Shown one piece after another: positions 27,325 to 37,020 of a stretch of DNA of 38,081 bases. The notes under the pieces are model-generated. The model was not told the DNA's origin. It searched no databases and worked only from the letters and a program-made list of their open reading frames with translations. The stretch's first letter is position 1. Every line of letters starts with the position of its first letter. A program made the position numbers and the translations under genes. Source of the DNA: Streptomyces carpinensis (lineage in GTDB: Bacteria > Actinomycetota > Actinomycetes > Streptomycetales > Streptomycetaceae); the NCBI RefSeq assembly GCF_002154505.1, contig NZ_MUBM01000144.1, positions 1-38,081 on the forward strand, written 5' to 3'.

Positions 27325-27994
27325 ACGGCACCGAAGAGGTGTTCCCCGTCCCCGGTTCCAGTGCGTCCAGGGCGCGGCGCAGTCCGGTGAGCTTGCGCTC
27401 CAGGTGTGCCGCCGTGGCCACCGCCGCCGCGTCCGCCGACTCGTCGTCCAACTGCTTGGAGAGGGCTTCCGCCTGCTCCTCCACGGCCGCCAGACGCGCG
27501 GACAGCTCCGCGAGGAGGCCGGCCGACTCCTTGCCCTCGCCGACCTCGCCCTTTCCCCCGCCCTCCAGCTGGAGGCGGAGAAGCGCCGCCTGCTCCTTCA
27601 GCTGGCAGTTCTTCATGTACAGGTCGACGAAGACCGAGACCTTCGCGCGCAGCACCCACGGGTCGAACGGCTTGGAGATGTAGTCCACCGCCCCCGCCGC
27701 ATAGCCGCGGAAGGTGTGGTGCGGACCGTGATTGATCGCGGTGAGGAAGATGATCGGGATGTCCCGGGTCCTCTCCCGCCGCTTGATGTGCGCCGCTGTC
27801 TCGAAGCCGTCCATGCCTGGCATCTGGACGTCCAGCAGAATGACCGCGAAGTCGTCCGTGAGCAGTGCTTTGAGCGCTTCCTCTCCGGACGATGCCCGAA
27901 CCAGCGTCTGATCGAGCGCAGAGAGGATGGCCTCCAGCGCCAGCAGATTCTCCGGCCGGTCATCGACCAGGAGGATCTTGGCCTTCTGCACCAT
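27314..27994 (-). CDS. osaB: OsaB, response regulator with coiled-coil output
   Basis: Response regulator of the Osa system, required in S. coelicolor for osmoadaptation and aerial growth under osmotic stress. The 226-residue protein has a receiver domain (1-120) with D11/D12, phospho-acceptor D55 (VILLDVQMPGMDG), T85 and K108 (DYISKPF). The rest (about 120-215) is predicted coiled coil (LKEQAALLRLQLE and LLAELSARLAAVEEQAEALSKQL). There is no DNA-binding domain, so output is probably by protein contact. ATG 27994 has AGGAGG 7 nt upstream; a longer open frame to 28165 is not supported. It lies 312 nt downstream of osaA, more than expected for simple coupling, so it may have its own promoter. 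Confidence 0.92.
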   Translation of the reverse strand: MVQKAKILLVDDRPENLLALEAILSALDQTLVRASSGEEALKALLTDDFAVILLDVQMPGMDGFETAAHIKRRERTRDIPIIFLTAINHGPHHTFRGYAAGAVDYISKPFDPWVLRAKVSVFVDLYMKNCQLKEQAALLRLQLEGGGKGEVGEGKESAGLLAELSARLAAVEEQAEALSKQLDDESADAAAVATAAHLERKLTGLRRALDALEPGTGNTSSVPSQG

Positions 27995-28306
27995 GGCCCG
28001 CCCTCCTCGCCCCGGCTTGGGGCCACCCCTGTCCGCAGGAACCCGGGAGACACCTGCGAGTGCCGCCCCAGGGGACGACTCCCTTACGCCGCCCGTCCTT
28101 GTGCCGGTCATCGTAGCCGCACCCCGCCTGTCGCCACACCCTGTCACCGCGATGTCACTGTGCACGTAGCAGAAACGCGGCGGGAGACCAGAAGGTTCCC
28201 CGAATCCCGCACCTCTACACGGCTACGAGCACCCTCAGTCAACAACTTCGCGCGCGCCTCGAAGGTTCCCGTCACCGGGTCCCCGTGATTTTCCCGTGGT
28301 TCCGCC
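27995..28306. other. Intergenic region between osaA and osaB
   Basis: 312 nt without a gene. On the minus strand TACGAT (28115-28110) could be a -10 for osaB with a leader of about 115 nt, but the -35 is poor. GAAGGTTCCC occurs twice (about 28191 and 28260), and a near-palindrome CACCGGGTCCCCGTG lies just after the osaA stop. These are candidates for osaB-specific control. Confidence 0.35.
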
Positions 28307-31300
28307 TCATTCCCCTCGCATCCACTGCTCCATCACGCCCAGCAGGTGGTCGGGGTCGACCGGCTTGGTCACGTAGTCGGACGCACCCGACTCGATCGCC
28401 TTCTCCCGGTCGCCCTTCATCGCCTTCGCGGTCAGCGCGATGATCGGCAGCCCGGCGAACTGCGGCATCCGCCGGATCGCCGTGGTGGTCGCATACCCGT
28501 CCATCTCGGGCATCATGATGTCCATCAGGACGACCGCCACGTCGTCGTGCTGCTCCAGCACCTCGATGCCCTCGCGGCCGTTCTCCGCGTAGAGCACGGA
28601 CAGGCCGTGCTGCTCCAGGACGCTGGTCAGCGCGAAGACGTTGCGGATGTCGTCGTCGACGATCAGCACCTTCTCGCCGCCGAACCGGACGTCCTTGCGC
28701 CCGTGCGGCGCCGCCTGCGCCTGCCCCGTAGCCCCGGTGGCGCCCTCCGGCCACTGCTCCGACGCCTGCTGCTCCTGCGGCTGCTCGCCGGCCGGCAGCG
28801 CCCTGCGGCGGCGCCGGAAGAGGGCTGCGGCCCCGTTCTGGGTCTCCTGGTACGACCTCACCTCGGCCGGCGTCTCCACCTCCGCGGCGGACAGCTCGGA
28901 CAGGTCGGACAGGCTGGAGAGTTCCGACAGGTGCGGCTCGGCGGCGGCGACCAACTCGTCGGCGCCGAGGGCGGAACCGGGCTGCTGGTAGCCGTGCGGC
29001 GGCAGCTCACCCGGGTGCAGCGGCAGGTACAGGGTGAACGTCGAACCGCGGCCCGGCTCGCTCTGCGCGTGAATCTCGCCGCCGAGCAGCTGCGCGATCT
29101 CCCGCGAGATGGACAGCCCGAGGCCCGTACCGCCGTACTTGCGGCTGGTGGTGCCGTCGGCCTGCTTGAACGCCTCGAAGATCACCCGCATCTTGCTGGC
29201 GGCGATGCCGATGCCGGTGTCGGTGACGGAGAACGCGATCAGCTCCGCATCCGGGTCGGTCAGCGAACCGCTCTCGAGCAACTGCTCCCGGATCGCCTGC
29301 GGAACGTCGAGCCGCGCGGGACGGATGACGAGCTCGACGGACCCGGAGTCGGTGAACTTCACCGCGTTGGACAGCAGGTTGCGCAGCACCTGCAGCAGCC
29401 GCTGTTCGTCGGTGTGCAGCGTGGCGGGCAGCTCGGGCGACACCCGGACCGACAGGTCCAGGCCCTTCTCCGCGGTCAGCGGCCGGAAGGTGGCCTCCAC
29501 GTAGTCGATGAGCTGGACGAGCGCGATACGCGTCGGGGAGACGTCCATCTTGCCCGCCTCGACCTTCGACAGGTCCAGGATGTCGTTGATCAGCTGCAGC
29601 AGGTCGGATCCCGCGCCGTGGATGGTCTCGGCGAACTCGACCTGCTTCGGGGAGAGGTTGCCCTCGGCGTTGTCGGCGAGCAACTTGGCCAGAATCAGCA
29701 GCGAGTTCAGCGGCGTACGCAGCTCGTGCGACATGTTGGCGAGGAACTCGCTGCGGTAGCGCATGGAGACGGCGAGCTGTTCGGCGCGCTCCTCCAGGAC
29801 CTGCCGCGCCTCCTCGATCTCGGAGTTCTTCGCCTCGATGTCCCGGTTCTGCTGAGCCAGCAGTTCGGCCTTCTCCTCCAGTTCGGCGTTGGACGCCTGC
29901 AGGGCCTTCTGCCGCTGCTCCAGCTCCGCCGACCTGAGGCGCAGCTGCTCGGTCAGCTCCTGGGACTGCTTCAGCAGCTGCTCGGTCTTGGTATTGACGG
30001 AGATGGTGTTGACGCTGGTGGCGATCATCTCCGCGATCTGGTTGAGGAAGTCCTTCTGGATCTGGGTGAACGGCGTGAAGGAGGCCAACTCGATCACGCC
30101 GAGCACCTTGCCCTCGAACAGCACCGGCAGCACGATCACCTGCGCGGGCGGCGCCTCGCCGAGCCCGGAGGAGATCTTCAGATAGCCGCTGGGCGCGTTC
30201 TCCACCAGGATCGTGCGCTTCTCCTCCGCCGCCGTGCCGATCAGCGCCTCACCCGGCTGGAACGACGTCGGCATCGAGCCCATCGAGTAGCCGTAGGAGC
30301 CGAGCATCCTCAGCTCGTAGGCGTTCTCCTGGTCGGCGCCGAGGTCCTTGTCGTCGACCAGCGGCATGGCGACGAAGAAGGCACCGTGCTGTGCGGAGAC
30401 CACCGGGGTCAGCTCACTCATGATCAGCGAGGCCACGTCCTCCAGGTCCCGGCGGCCCTGCATCAGTGCCGAGATGCGGGCCAGGTTGCCCTTGAGCCAG
30501 TCCTGCTCCTTGTTGGCGATCGTGGTGTCGCGCAGGTTGGCGATCATCTTGTTGATGTAGTCCTGGAGTTCCTGGATCTCGCCGGAGGCGTCGACGTCGA
30601 TCTTCAGGTTCAGGTCGCCGCGGGTCACGGCGGTCGCCACGCGCGCGATGGCACGCACCTGCCGGGTCAGGTTCCCGGCCATCTCGTTCACGGACTCGGT
30701 CAGGTCCCGCCAGGTGCCGTCGACGTCCCGCACGCGGGCCTGGCCGCCGAGCTGGCCCTCGGTGCCCACCTCGCGGGCCACGCGCGTGACCTCCTCGGCG
30801 AAGGACGACAGCTGGTCGACCATCGTGTTGATGGTCGTCTTCAGCTCCAGGATCTCGCCGCGCGCGTCGATGTCGATCTTCTTGGTCAGATCGCCCTTGG
30901 CGATGGCGGTGGTGACCATGGCGATGTTGCGCACCTGGCCGGTCAGGTTGGACGCCATCTGGTTCACCGACTCGGTGAGGTCCTTCCAGGTGCCGGCCAC
31001 GCCCGGAACGTAGGCCTGCCCGCCGAGGATGCCGTCCGTGCCCACCTCGCGGGCCACCTTGGTGACCTGGTCGGCGAACGAACTCAGCGTCTTCACCATG
31101 GTGTTGAAGGTGTCGGCGAGCTGCGCGACCTCGCCGCGCGCCTCGATCGTCACCGTCCGCGTCAGATCGCCGTTGGCGACCGCCGCCGCCACCTGCGAGA
31201 TGTTGCGCACCTGCATGGTCAGGTTGTTGGCCATGAGGTTGACGTTGTCGCTGAGGTCCTTCCAGATGCCGACCACGCCCGGCACGTGCGCCTGGCCGCC

Positions 31301-33844
31301 CAGAATGCCCTCCGTGCCCACCTCGCGGGCGACCCGGGTCACCTGCTCGGCGAAGGACGACAGCTGGTCCACCATCGTGTTCACGGTGGTGACGAGTTCC
31401 AGGATCTCGCCCTTGGCGTCGACGGTGATCTTCTTCGACAGGTCGCCCTTGGCGACGGCGGTCGTGACCTCGGCGATGTTGCGGACCTGGATGGTCAGGT
31501 TGTTCGCCATGAAGTTCACGGACTGGGTGAGGTCCTTCCAGGTGCCGGCCACCCCCTGCACCTCGGCCTGACCGCCCAGGATGCCCTCCGTGCCCACCTC
31601 GCGGGCCACACGCGTGACCTCCTGGGCGAACGACGATAGCTGGTCGACCATCGTGTTCAGGGTGTTCTTCAGCTCCTGGATCTCCCCGCGGGCGTCCACG
31701 GTGATCTTCTGGGAGAGGTCACCGCGGGCCACGGCGGTCGCGACCTGCGCGATGTTGCGCACCTGCGAGGTGAGGTTGCCGGCCATGCCGTTCACGGAGT
31801 CGGTGAGGTCCCGCCACACGCCGGCGACGCCGGGCACCTGTGCCTGACCGCCCAGGCGGCCCTCCGTGCCCACCTCGCGGGCCACCTTGGTCACCTGGTC
31901 GGCGAAGGCGGAGAGCTGGTCCACCATCGTGTTGATGGTGTTCTTCAGCTCCAGGATCTCCCCGCGCGCGTCCACGTCGATCTTCTGGGAGAGGTCGCCA
32001 CGGGCCACCGCCGTCGTCACCTGGGCGATCTGCCGCACCTGGGAGGTGAGGTTGCCGGCCATGAAGTTGACGGAGTCGGTGAGCTCCTTCCACGTCCCCG
32101 ACACCCCGTCCACCCGGGCCTGACCGCCCAGGCGGCCCTCCGTGCCCACGTCCCGGGCCATGCGGGTGACCTGGTCGGCGAACGACGACAGCTGGTCCAC
32201 CATCGTGTTCACGGTGTTCTTCAGCTGGAGCATCTCGCCGGAGACGTCCACGGTGACCTTCTGCGACAGATCGCCGTTGGCCACCGCCGTCGTCACCTGG
32301 GCGATGTTCCTCACCTGACCGGTGAGGTTGCGGAACGCGGTGTTGACGGAGTCCGTCAGGTCCTTCCACGTACCCGCGGCGCCCGGCACCTGCGCCTGGC
32401 CGCCCAGCTCACCCTCGACACCGACCTCCCGCGCCACCCGCGTGACCTCGGCACCGAACGCCGACAGCTGGTCGACCATGCCGTTGACGGTGTTCTTCAG
32501 CTCCAGCATCTCGCCGGCCACGTCCACGGTGACCTTCTGCGACAGGTCACCGCTGGCCACCGCCGTCGTCACCGCGGCGATGTCCCTCACCTGAGTGGTG
32601 AGGTTGCGGAACACCGTGTTGACGGAGTCCGTCAGGTCCTTCCACGTCCCGGCGACGCCCGGCACGTTCGCCTGACCACCCAGGCGGCCCTCCGCACCGA
32701 CCTCGTTGGCCACGCGCGTGACCTCGTCCGCGAAGATCCGCAGCGTCTCCGTCATCTGGTTGATCGTCTCGGCCAGCCGCGCGACCTCACCGCGCGCCGG
32801 GACGGTCACCTTCTGCGACAGATCACCGTTGGCGACCGCCGTGGTGACCTGTGCGATACCGCGCACCTGGGCCGTCAGGTTGCCGGCCATCAGGTTCACC
32901 GAATCGGTGAGCTCCTTCCACGTGCCGTCCACCCCGGGCACGTGCGCCTGGCCGCCGAGGATGCCGTCCGTGCCCACCTCGCGGGCGACCCGCGTCACCT
33001 CGGAGGAGAACGCGGAGAGCTGGTCGACCATCGTGTTGACGGTGTTCTTCAGCTCCAGCATCTCGCCGGCGACATGCACGGTCACCTTGCGTGACAGATC
33101 GCCCTTGGCGACCGCCGTGGTGACCAGCGCGATGTCCCGCACCTGCGCCGTCAGCCGGGACGCCATCGTGTTGACGGAGTCCGTGAGGTCCTTCCAGGAG
33201 CCGGACAGCCCGCGCACCCGCGCCTGGCCGCCCAGCTTCCCCTCGGTACCCACCTCGCTGGCCACCCGCGTGACCTCGTCCGTGAACGTCGACAGTTGGT
33301 CGACCAGGTTGTTGACCGTCCGCCCGACCTTCAGGAACTCGCCCCGCAGCGGGTGCCCGGCCCCTTCCGGCGCCGGGGTGCGCAGCTCCATCCGCGGCGA
33401 CAGATCGCCCTCGGCGACCGCGGACAGTACCCGGCCGACTTCGGAGACCGGTCGCACCAGGTCGTCGACGAGGGCGTTGCAGTTATCGACCGCCGCCGCC
33501 CAGGAGCCCTCACAGGCCCCCGTCTCCAGCCGCTCGGTGAGCTTCCCCTCACGCCCCACCATGCGCCGCACCCGCGACAGCTCGCCCGTCAGGTGCATGT
33601 TGCGGTCGGCCACCTCGTTGAAGACCGCCGCGATCTCCGACATCACGCCGTCCCCGGACACCGTGAGCCGCTTGCGGAAGTTGCCGTCCCGCATCCCCAC
33701 CAGAGCTGCCAGCAGGCGGTTCAGGGCGGCTGTGTCCACCGTGGTGGTCCCCGCGCGCGAGGTGCGCCGGTTGTTCAGGGACTGTCCGGACTGTCCGCCT
33801 TTCGCGCGCGTCTTCGTGCCCCGCGTCGCTGCGCCAGACTCCAC
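28307..33844 (-). CDS. osaA: OsaA, giant soluble hybrid histidine kinase with HAMP-type repeats
   Basis: Hybrid sensor kinase, cognate to OsaB. No membrane segment is visible in 1845 residues, so it is cytoplasmic. Order: degenerate HAMP-like region (about 40-189); ten 92-residue repeats (190-1108); GAF domain (about 1130-1295); coiled coil (about 1300-1350; ELEEKAELLAQQNRDIEAK); HisKA with phospho-acceptor H1373 in NMSHELRTPLN; HATPase_c (e.g. DTGIGIA, GGTGLGLSIS); a disordered linker; and a receiver with D1775 (VVLMDIMMPEMDG). GTG 33844 has GGAGGG 6 nt upstream; the open frame continues to 33997 through repeated operator-like DNA and is not used. Family knowledge: soluble HAMP-array kinases occur in fungi (group III, osmosensing) and some bacteria, which fits the osmotic role. 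Confidence 0.95.
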   Translation of the reverse strand: MESGAATRGTKTRAKGGQSGQSLNNRRTSRAGTTTVDTAALNRLLAALVGMRDGNFRKRLTVSGDGVMSEIAAVFNEVADRNMHLTGELSRVRRMVGREGKLTERLETGACEGSWAAAVDNCNALVDDLVRPVSEVGRVLSAVAEGDLSPRMELRTPAPEGAGHPLRGEFLKVGRTVNNLVDQLSTFTDEVTRVASEVGTEGKLGGQARVRGLSGSWKDLTDSVNTMASRLTAQVRDIALVTTAVAKGDLSRKVTVHVAGEMLELKNTVNTMVDQLSAFSSEVTRVAREVGTDGILGGQAHVPGVDGTWKELTDSVNLMAGNLTAQVRGIAQVTTAVANGDLSQKVTVPARGEVARLAETINQMTETLRIFADEVTRVANEVGAEGRLGGQANVPGVAGTWKDLTDSVNTVFRNLTTQVRDIAAVTTAVASGDLSQKVTVDVAGEMLELKNTVNGMVDQLSAFGAEVTRVAREVGVEGELGGQAQVPGAAGTWKDLTDSVNTAFRNLTGQVRNIAQVTTAVANGDLSQKVTVDVSGEMLQLKNTVNTMVDQLSSFADQVTRMARDVGTEGRLGGQARVDGVSGTWKELTDSVNFMAGNLTSQVRQIAQVTTAVARGDLSQKIDVDARGEILELKNTINTMVDQLSAFADQVTKVAREVGTEGRLGGQAQVPGVAGVWRDLTDSVNGMAGNLTSQVRNIAQVATAVARGDLSQKITVDARGEIQELKNTLNTMVDQLSSFAQEVTRVAREVGTEGILGGQAEVQGVAGTWKDLTQSVNFMANNLTIQVRNIAEVTTAVAKGDLSKKITVDAKGEILELVTTVNTMVDQLSSFAEQVTRVAREVGTEGILGGQAHVPGVVGIWKDLSDNVNLMANNLTMQVRNISQVAAAVANGDLTRTVTIEARGEVAQLADTFNTMVKTLSSFADQVTKVAREVGTDGILGGQAYVPGVAGTWKDLTESVNQMASNLTGQVRNIAMVTTAIAKGDLTKKIDIDARGEILELKTTINTMVDQLSSFAEEVTRVAREVGTEGQLGGQARVRDVDGTWRDLTESVNEMAGNLTRQVRAIARVATAVTRGDLNLKIDVDASGEIQELQDYINKMIANLRDTTIANKEQDWLKGNLARISALMQGRRDLEDVASLIMSELTPVVSAQHGAFFVAMPLVDDKDLGADQENAYELRMLGSYGYSMGSMPTSFQPGEALIGTAAEEKRTILVENAPSGYLKISSGLGEAPPAQVIVLPVLFEGKVLGVIELASFTPFTQIQKDFLNQIAEMIATSVNTISVNTKTEQLLKQSQELTEQLRLRSAELEQRQKALQASNAELEEKAELLAQQNRDIEAKNSEIEEARQVLEERAEQLAVSMRYRSEFLANMSHELRTPLNSLLILAKLLADNAEGNLSPKQVEFAETIHGAGSDLLQLINDILDLSKVEAGKMDVSPTRIALVQLIDYVEATFRPLTAEKGLDLSVRVSPELPATLHTDEQRLLQVLRNLLSNAVKFTDSGSVELVIRPARLDVPQAIREQLLESGSLTDPDAELIAFSVTDTGIGIAASKMRVIFEAFKQADGTTSRKYGGTGLGLSISREIAQLLGGEIHAQSEPGRGSTFTLYLPLHPGELPPHGYQQPGSALGADELVAAAEPHLSELSSLSDLSELSAAEVETPAEVRSYQETQNGAAALFRRRRRALPAGEQPQEQQASEQWPEGATGATGQAQAAPHGRKDVRFGGEKVLIVDDDIRNVFALTSVLEQHGLSVLYAENGREGIEVLEQHDDVAVVLMDIMMPEMDGYATTTAIRRMPQFAGLPIIALTAKAMKGDREKAIESGASDYVTKPVDPDHLLGVMEQWMRGE
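30521..33277 (-). repeat. Ten tandem 276-bp units encoding HAMP-type repeats
   Basis: Ten in-frame units, nine of 92 codons and a last of 91. Each begins (E/Q)VT(R/K)VA-EVG, passes GGQA and GTWKDLTDSVN, and ends GDLSQKVTVDA-GE--ELKNTVNTMVDQLSSF. Units 2 and 8 differ most in the last third (GEVARLAETINQM, GEVAQLADTFNTM). DNA identity between neighbours is high, so recombination between units is possible. Confidence 0.95.
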
Positions 33845-33917
33845 TGTGTCCCTCCCGCAGGGATCGACCGTTGCTGCTGTGCTCCGGTACCACCGCGCGG
33901 CGTACCGGTTACCGCTG

Positions 33918-33962
33918 GGTAACTCTGCCCGATGCTTACTGCCAGGTAACTCTGCCCGATGC
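33918..33962. repeat. 18-bp direct repeat between osaA and osaC
   Basis: GGTAACTCTGCCCGATGC occurs at 33918-33935 and 33945-33962, 27 bp apart. The first copy also forms a dyad GTTACC-N4-GGTAAC (33908-33923). A related GGTAAGTAACC lies at 34151, near osaC. All are within the 403-nt divergent gap 33845-34247 and may be regulator or sigma-factor recognition sites shared by both genes. Confidence 0.6.
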
Positions 33963-34247
33963 GACCAGGCTGTACGAAGGGCTGCTGCCCAGCGCACGCA
34001 GAACCCACTCCGCCTGCCCGCTTCGTCAACAGAAGCCTGCCCAGTGTTTCACCCCCGGCGAACCAGGCCATAACAGTTCGGCAGCTTCGCACACCGTCCG
34101 CACACCCTCGAGCGAAAACACCGATGACCGGCATCCGCAGGGACCGAGAAGGTAAGTAACCTTGCATGCGGCTGTCCAGCCACGCCGGTCCGTCCGGCCT
34201 GGGCGGTGGCACGGGTACGAGCGGGCATCGGAGGGCGGCCGCACACA

Positions 34248-37004
34248 ATGACCACCGGAGTGATCCCCGGGGGACAGCCCCCGGAGCCACGGCCGAAGGG
34301 CCCGCAGCTGCCTGAGCAGCGCCGCGAGCCGGTCGGCCCGCAAGGCCTGCACGTCGACAACCGGACGAGGAGTTCTGTGATCACCGCGCGCGCGGCCGCC
34401 AGCTTCGAGCCCCTCGGGCGATCCGTCGCGACCGCCCGGTCATTCGTCCGCGACACCCTCCAGGGGTGGGGCTTCGGGGACATCGTCGACGACGCCGTGG
34501 TACTCACCAGCGAGCTGGTCACCAACGCCGTCGTCCACGCCGGCACCGCCGCCGACGTACTGTGCCTGCGCAGTGACGACGGGGTACGCATCGAGGTCTC
34601 CGACCGCTACCCGGAGCGCGAGGTCCCGCTGCAGAGCGCGGCCGTCAACATGGGCAGCCCCGACCGCGAGGGCGGTCGCGGCCTCCAGCTCTGCGCGGCC
34701 CTCGCCGGCCGCTGGGGCGTGGAGTACACCCCCACGCACAAGAACGTCTGGTTCCAACTGGACCTTCCCGAACGTCCGGTCGGCACCCGCGCCGCCGGCC
34801 CCGTGGTGCCCGCAGAACTCCTCCCGCTCGCCGACGGCCGGGTCCGCGTCGCCGTCGCCCAGATCGACCGCGGCGGCTCCATCACCGCCTGGAACGAGGA
34901 CGCCGAGGAACTCTTCGGCTACGCCGCCGAACAGGTCGTCGGCAAGCCACTCACCGACCTCGCGGCCTGGCCGCACACCCCCGGCACCGGCACGGGCATC
35001 GCCGAAGCCCTCCAACTCTCCCGCTGGGAGGGCAGCTACGGTATCCGCGGCGCCCACGGCCGGGTCATCCCCGTCTACGCCTCCCACCTCCGCGTCCGCG
35101 ACACCGGCGGCGAGCCGTCGACGGTCTGCCTGCTCGTACGGGACCACGAACGCGCCGTTCTCCAGACCCCGTTGCGGGTCCCCTCCTCCGGCGACGGCGG
35201 CACCGCCGCCGACGGCTCCAGCACCGACCCGTTCGAGGTCTTCATCGGCTCCCCCGCCCCCGACGACCTCGACGGCCTGCTGCAGCGCACCGTGGAACGC
35301 TCCCGCGACATGCTCGACGGCGACGCCGCCTTCCTGCTCCTCGCGACCGACGACGAGACCGAGTTGGAGGTCCGCGCCTCCACCGGCCTGCCCTCGGCCC
35401 GCCAGCGCTTCGCCCGCGTCCCCGTCGAGGCCGGCCCGGGCCGCTACGGCTCGGCCCGCATGCCGGCCGTCCACGACGACCTCACCGCCACCCCCGGCGC
35501 CGTGCCCCTCCTGAGCGGCACCGGCATGCGCTCCGTCGTCACGGTCCCGCTGAAGGTAGAGGGCCGCCTCACCGGCTCCCTCGGGGTCGCCGCCGAGGCT
35601 CCCGGCAGGTACTCCAACGAGGAGGCCCTGCGCCTGCAGTTCGCCGCCGACCGGATCGCCCTGGCCGTGGAGTCGGCCCGCCTGGGCGAGCTGGAGCGGC
35701 TGCGCCGCGGCTCCCTGAGCTTCCTCGTCGAGGCCTCCGACCTGCTGGCCGGCACCCTGGACCGCGACCAGACCCTCGCCCTGATGGCCCAGATGACGGT
35801 GCCCACCCTGGCCACGTGGTGCGCCGTCTACACGATCGCCGACCAGGCCTCCGAGCCCTACCTGTCCTACGTCCTGCACGAGGACGAGGAACTGATCGAC
35901 GGCATCAAGTCCCTGCTGTCGAAGATCGCCCCGCCGGACCCGGTACCGACCCCCGGCGCCCGCGTCTGGTCCGCCCCCGGCGAGGCCGCCCACCAGGCGG
36001 CCCTGCGCAGCTCCATGCGCAGCCTCAGCCTGGGTGACTCGCACCACAGGATCGGTACGACCATCGGCCCGACCCTCGCCACGGCCTCCGCGGTCGGCGG
36101 CGAGACCGTGGTCCTGCCGCTGGTCGCCCGCAACCGCGTCATCGGCATGCTCACCCTCGGAAAGCCCACCGACGAGCACTTCCGCCAGGAGATCCTGGAA
36201 CTGGCCGAGGACCTCAGCCGCCGCGCCGCCCTGGCCCTGGACAACGCCCGCCTGTACTCGGAGCGCACGGCCATCAGCCAGTCCCTCCAGCGCAGCCTCC
36301 TGCCGCCCGGCCTGCCGCAGATCGCCGGCGTGGAGGTCGAGGTCATCTACCGCGCGGCCGGCGAGGGCAACGAGGTCGGCGGCGACTTCTACGACCTCTT
36401 CCCCATCCGCGACGGCGCCTACGGCTTCGCCATCGGCGACGTCTGCGGCACGGGCCCGGAGGCGGCCGCCGTGACGGGCCTGGCCCGCCACGCACTCAGG
36501 CTCCTGGCCCGCGAGGGCTACGACGGCCCGGCGGTCCTGGAGCGCCTGAACTCCGCGATCCTCGACGAGGGAGCCCGCAGCCGCTTCCTCACGCTCCTGT
36601 ACGGCGAACTGTGGCCGCAGGAGGACGGCAGCGCCCAGCTGAAGGTGGTGTGCGCCGGCCATCCGCTGCCGCTGCGCCTGCGCCAGGACGGCACGGTCGA
36701 ACCGGCCGCCGAGCCGCAGCCGCTCCTCGGCGTCATGGAGGACCTGGACCTCTACGAGCAGACGGTCGTCCTGGACCCGGGCGACGTCCTGCTCTGCGTC
36801 ACCGACGGCGTCACCGAGCGCCGCGAGGGAACGCGCATGCTGGGCGACGACGGCCTCGCCGACGTCCTCACCACCTGCACAGGCCTGACCGCCGGCGCGG
36901 TCGCGGCCCGCATCATGCGCGCGGTGGAGCGTTTCGCGTCGGACGCCCCGTCCGACGACATGGCGATCCTGGCCATGCGGGTTCCCGAGGTGCAGAAGCA
37001 CTGA
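34248..37004 (+). CDS. osaC: OsaC, anti-sigma-type kinase / PAS-GAF / PP2C phosphatase
   Basis: Multidomain stress regulator; in S. coelicolor OsaC is reported to switch off SigB after osmotic stress. The 918-residue chain has an RsbW-like HATPase (about 40-155; N-box ELVTNAVVHA from residue 89), a PAS domain (about 195-300; ITAWNEDAEELFGYAAEQVVGKPL), two GAF-like domains (about 345-490 and 500-670) and a C-terminal SpoIIE/RsbU PP2C phosphatase with the metal motif GGDFYD (D713) and later DGVTER and DDMAIL. One polypeptide thus carries both opposing activities of a partner switch. I chose ATG 34248 with GGAGGG upstream; GTG 34206 is possible. Divergent from osaA, followed by a strong terminator. 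Confidence 0.93.
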   Translation: MTTGVIPGGQPPEPRPKGPQLPEQRREPVGPQGLHVDNRTRSSVITARAAASFEPLGRSVATARSFVRDTLQGWGFGDIVDDAVVLTSELVTNAVVHAGTAADVLCLRSDDGVRIEVSDRYPEREVPLQSAAVNMGSPDREGGRGLQLCAALAGRWGVEYTPTHKNVWFQLDLPERPVGTRAAGPVVPAELLPLADGRVRVAVAQIDRGGSITAWNEDAEELFGYAAEQVVGKPLTDLAAWPHTPGTGTGIAEALQLSRWEGSYGIRGAHGRVIPVYASHLRVRDTGGEPSTVCLLVRDHERAVLQTPLRVPSSGDGGTAADGSSTDPFEVFIGSPAPDDLDGLLQRTVERSRDMLDGDAAFLLLATDDETELEVRASTGLPSARQRFARVPVEAGPGRYGSARMPAVHDDLTATPGAVPLLSGTGMRSVVTVPLKVEGRLTGSLGVAAEAPGRYSNEEALRLQFAADRIALAVESARLGELERLRRGSLSFLVEASDLLAGTLDRDQTLALMAQMTVPTLATWCAVYTIADQASEPYLSYVLHEDEELIDGIKSLLSKIAPPDPVPTPGARVWSAPGEAAHQAALRSSMRSLSLGDSHHRIGTTIGPTLATASAVGGETVVLPLVARNRVIGMLTLGKPTDEHFRQEILELAEDLSRRAALALDNARLYSERTAISQSLQRSLLPPGLPQIAGVEVEVIYRAAGEGNEVGGDFYDLFPIRDGAYGFAIGDVCGTGPEAAAVTGLARHALRLLAREGYDGPAVLERLNSAILDEGARSRFLTLLYGELWPQEDGSAQLKVVCAGHPLPLRLRQDGTVEPAAEPQPLLGVMEDLDLYEQTVVLDPGDVLLCVTDGVTERREGTRMLGDDGLADVLTTCTGLTAGAVAARIMRAVERFASDAPSDDMAILAMRVPEVQKH

Positions 37005-37020
37005 AGCCGGCCCGGACACC

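Noticed and set aside
27995..28306. SigB-type promoter (GnnT-N14-16-GGGTAC/T) for osaB
   Set aside because: No pair with correct spacing could be found on the minus strand.
30521..33277. Regular repeats considered as CRISPR or a minisatellite
   Set aside because: The period is 276 bp, in frame, and encodes HAMP-type protein repeats; there are no spacers or cas genes.
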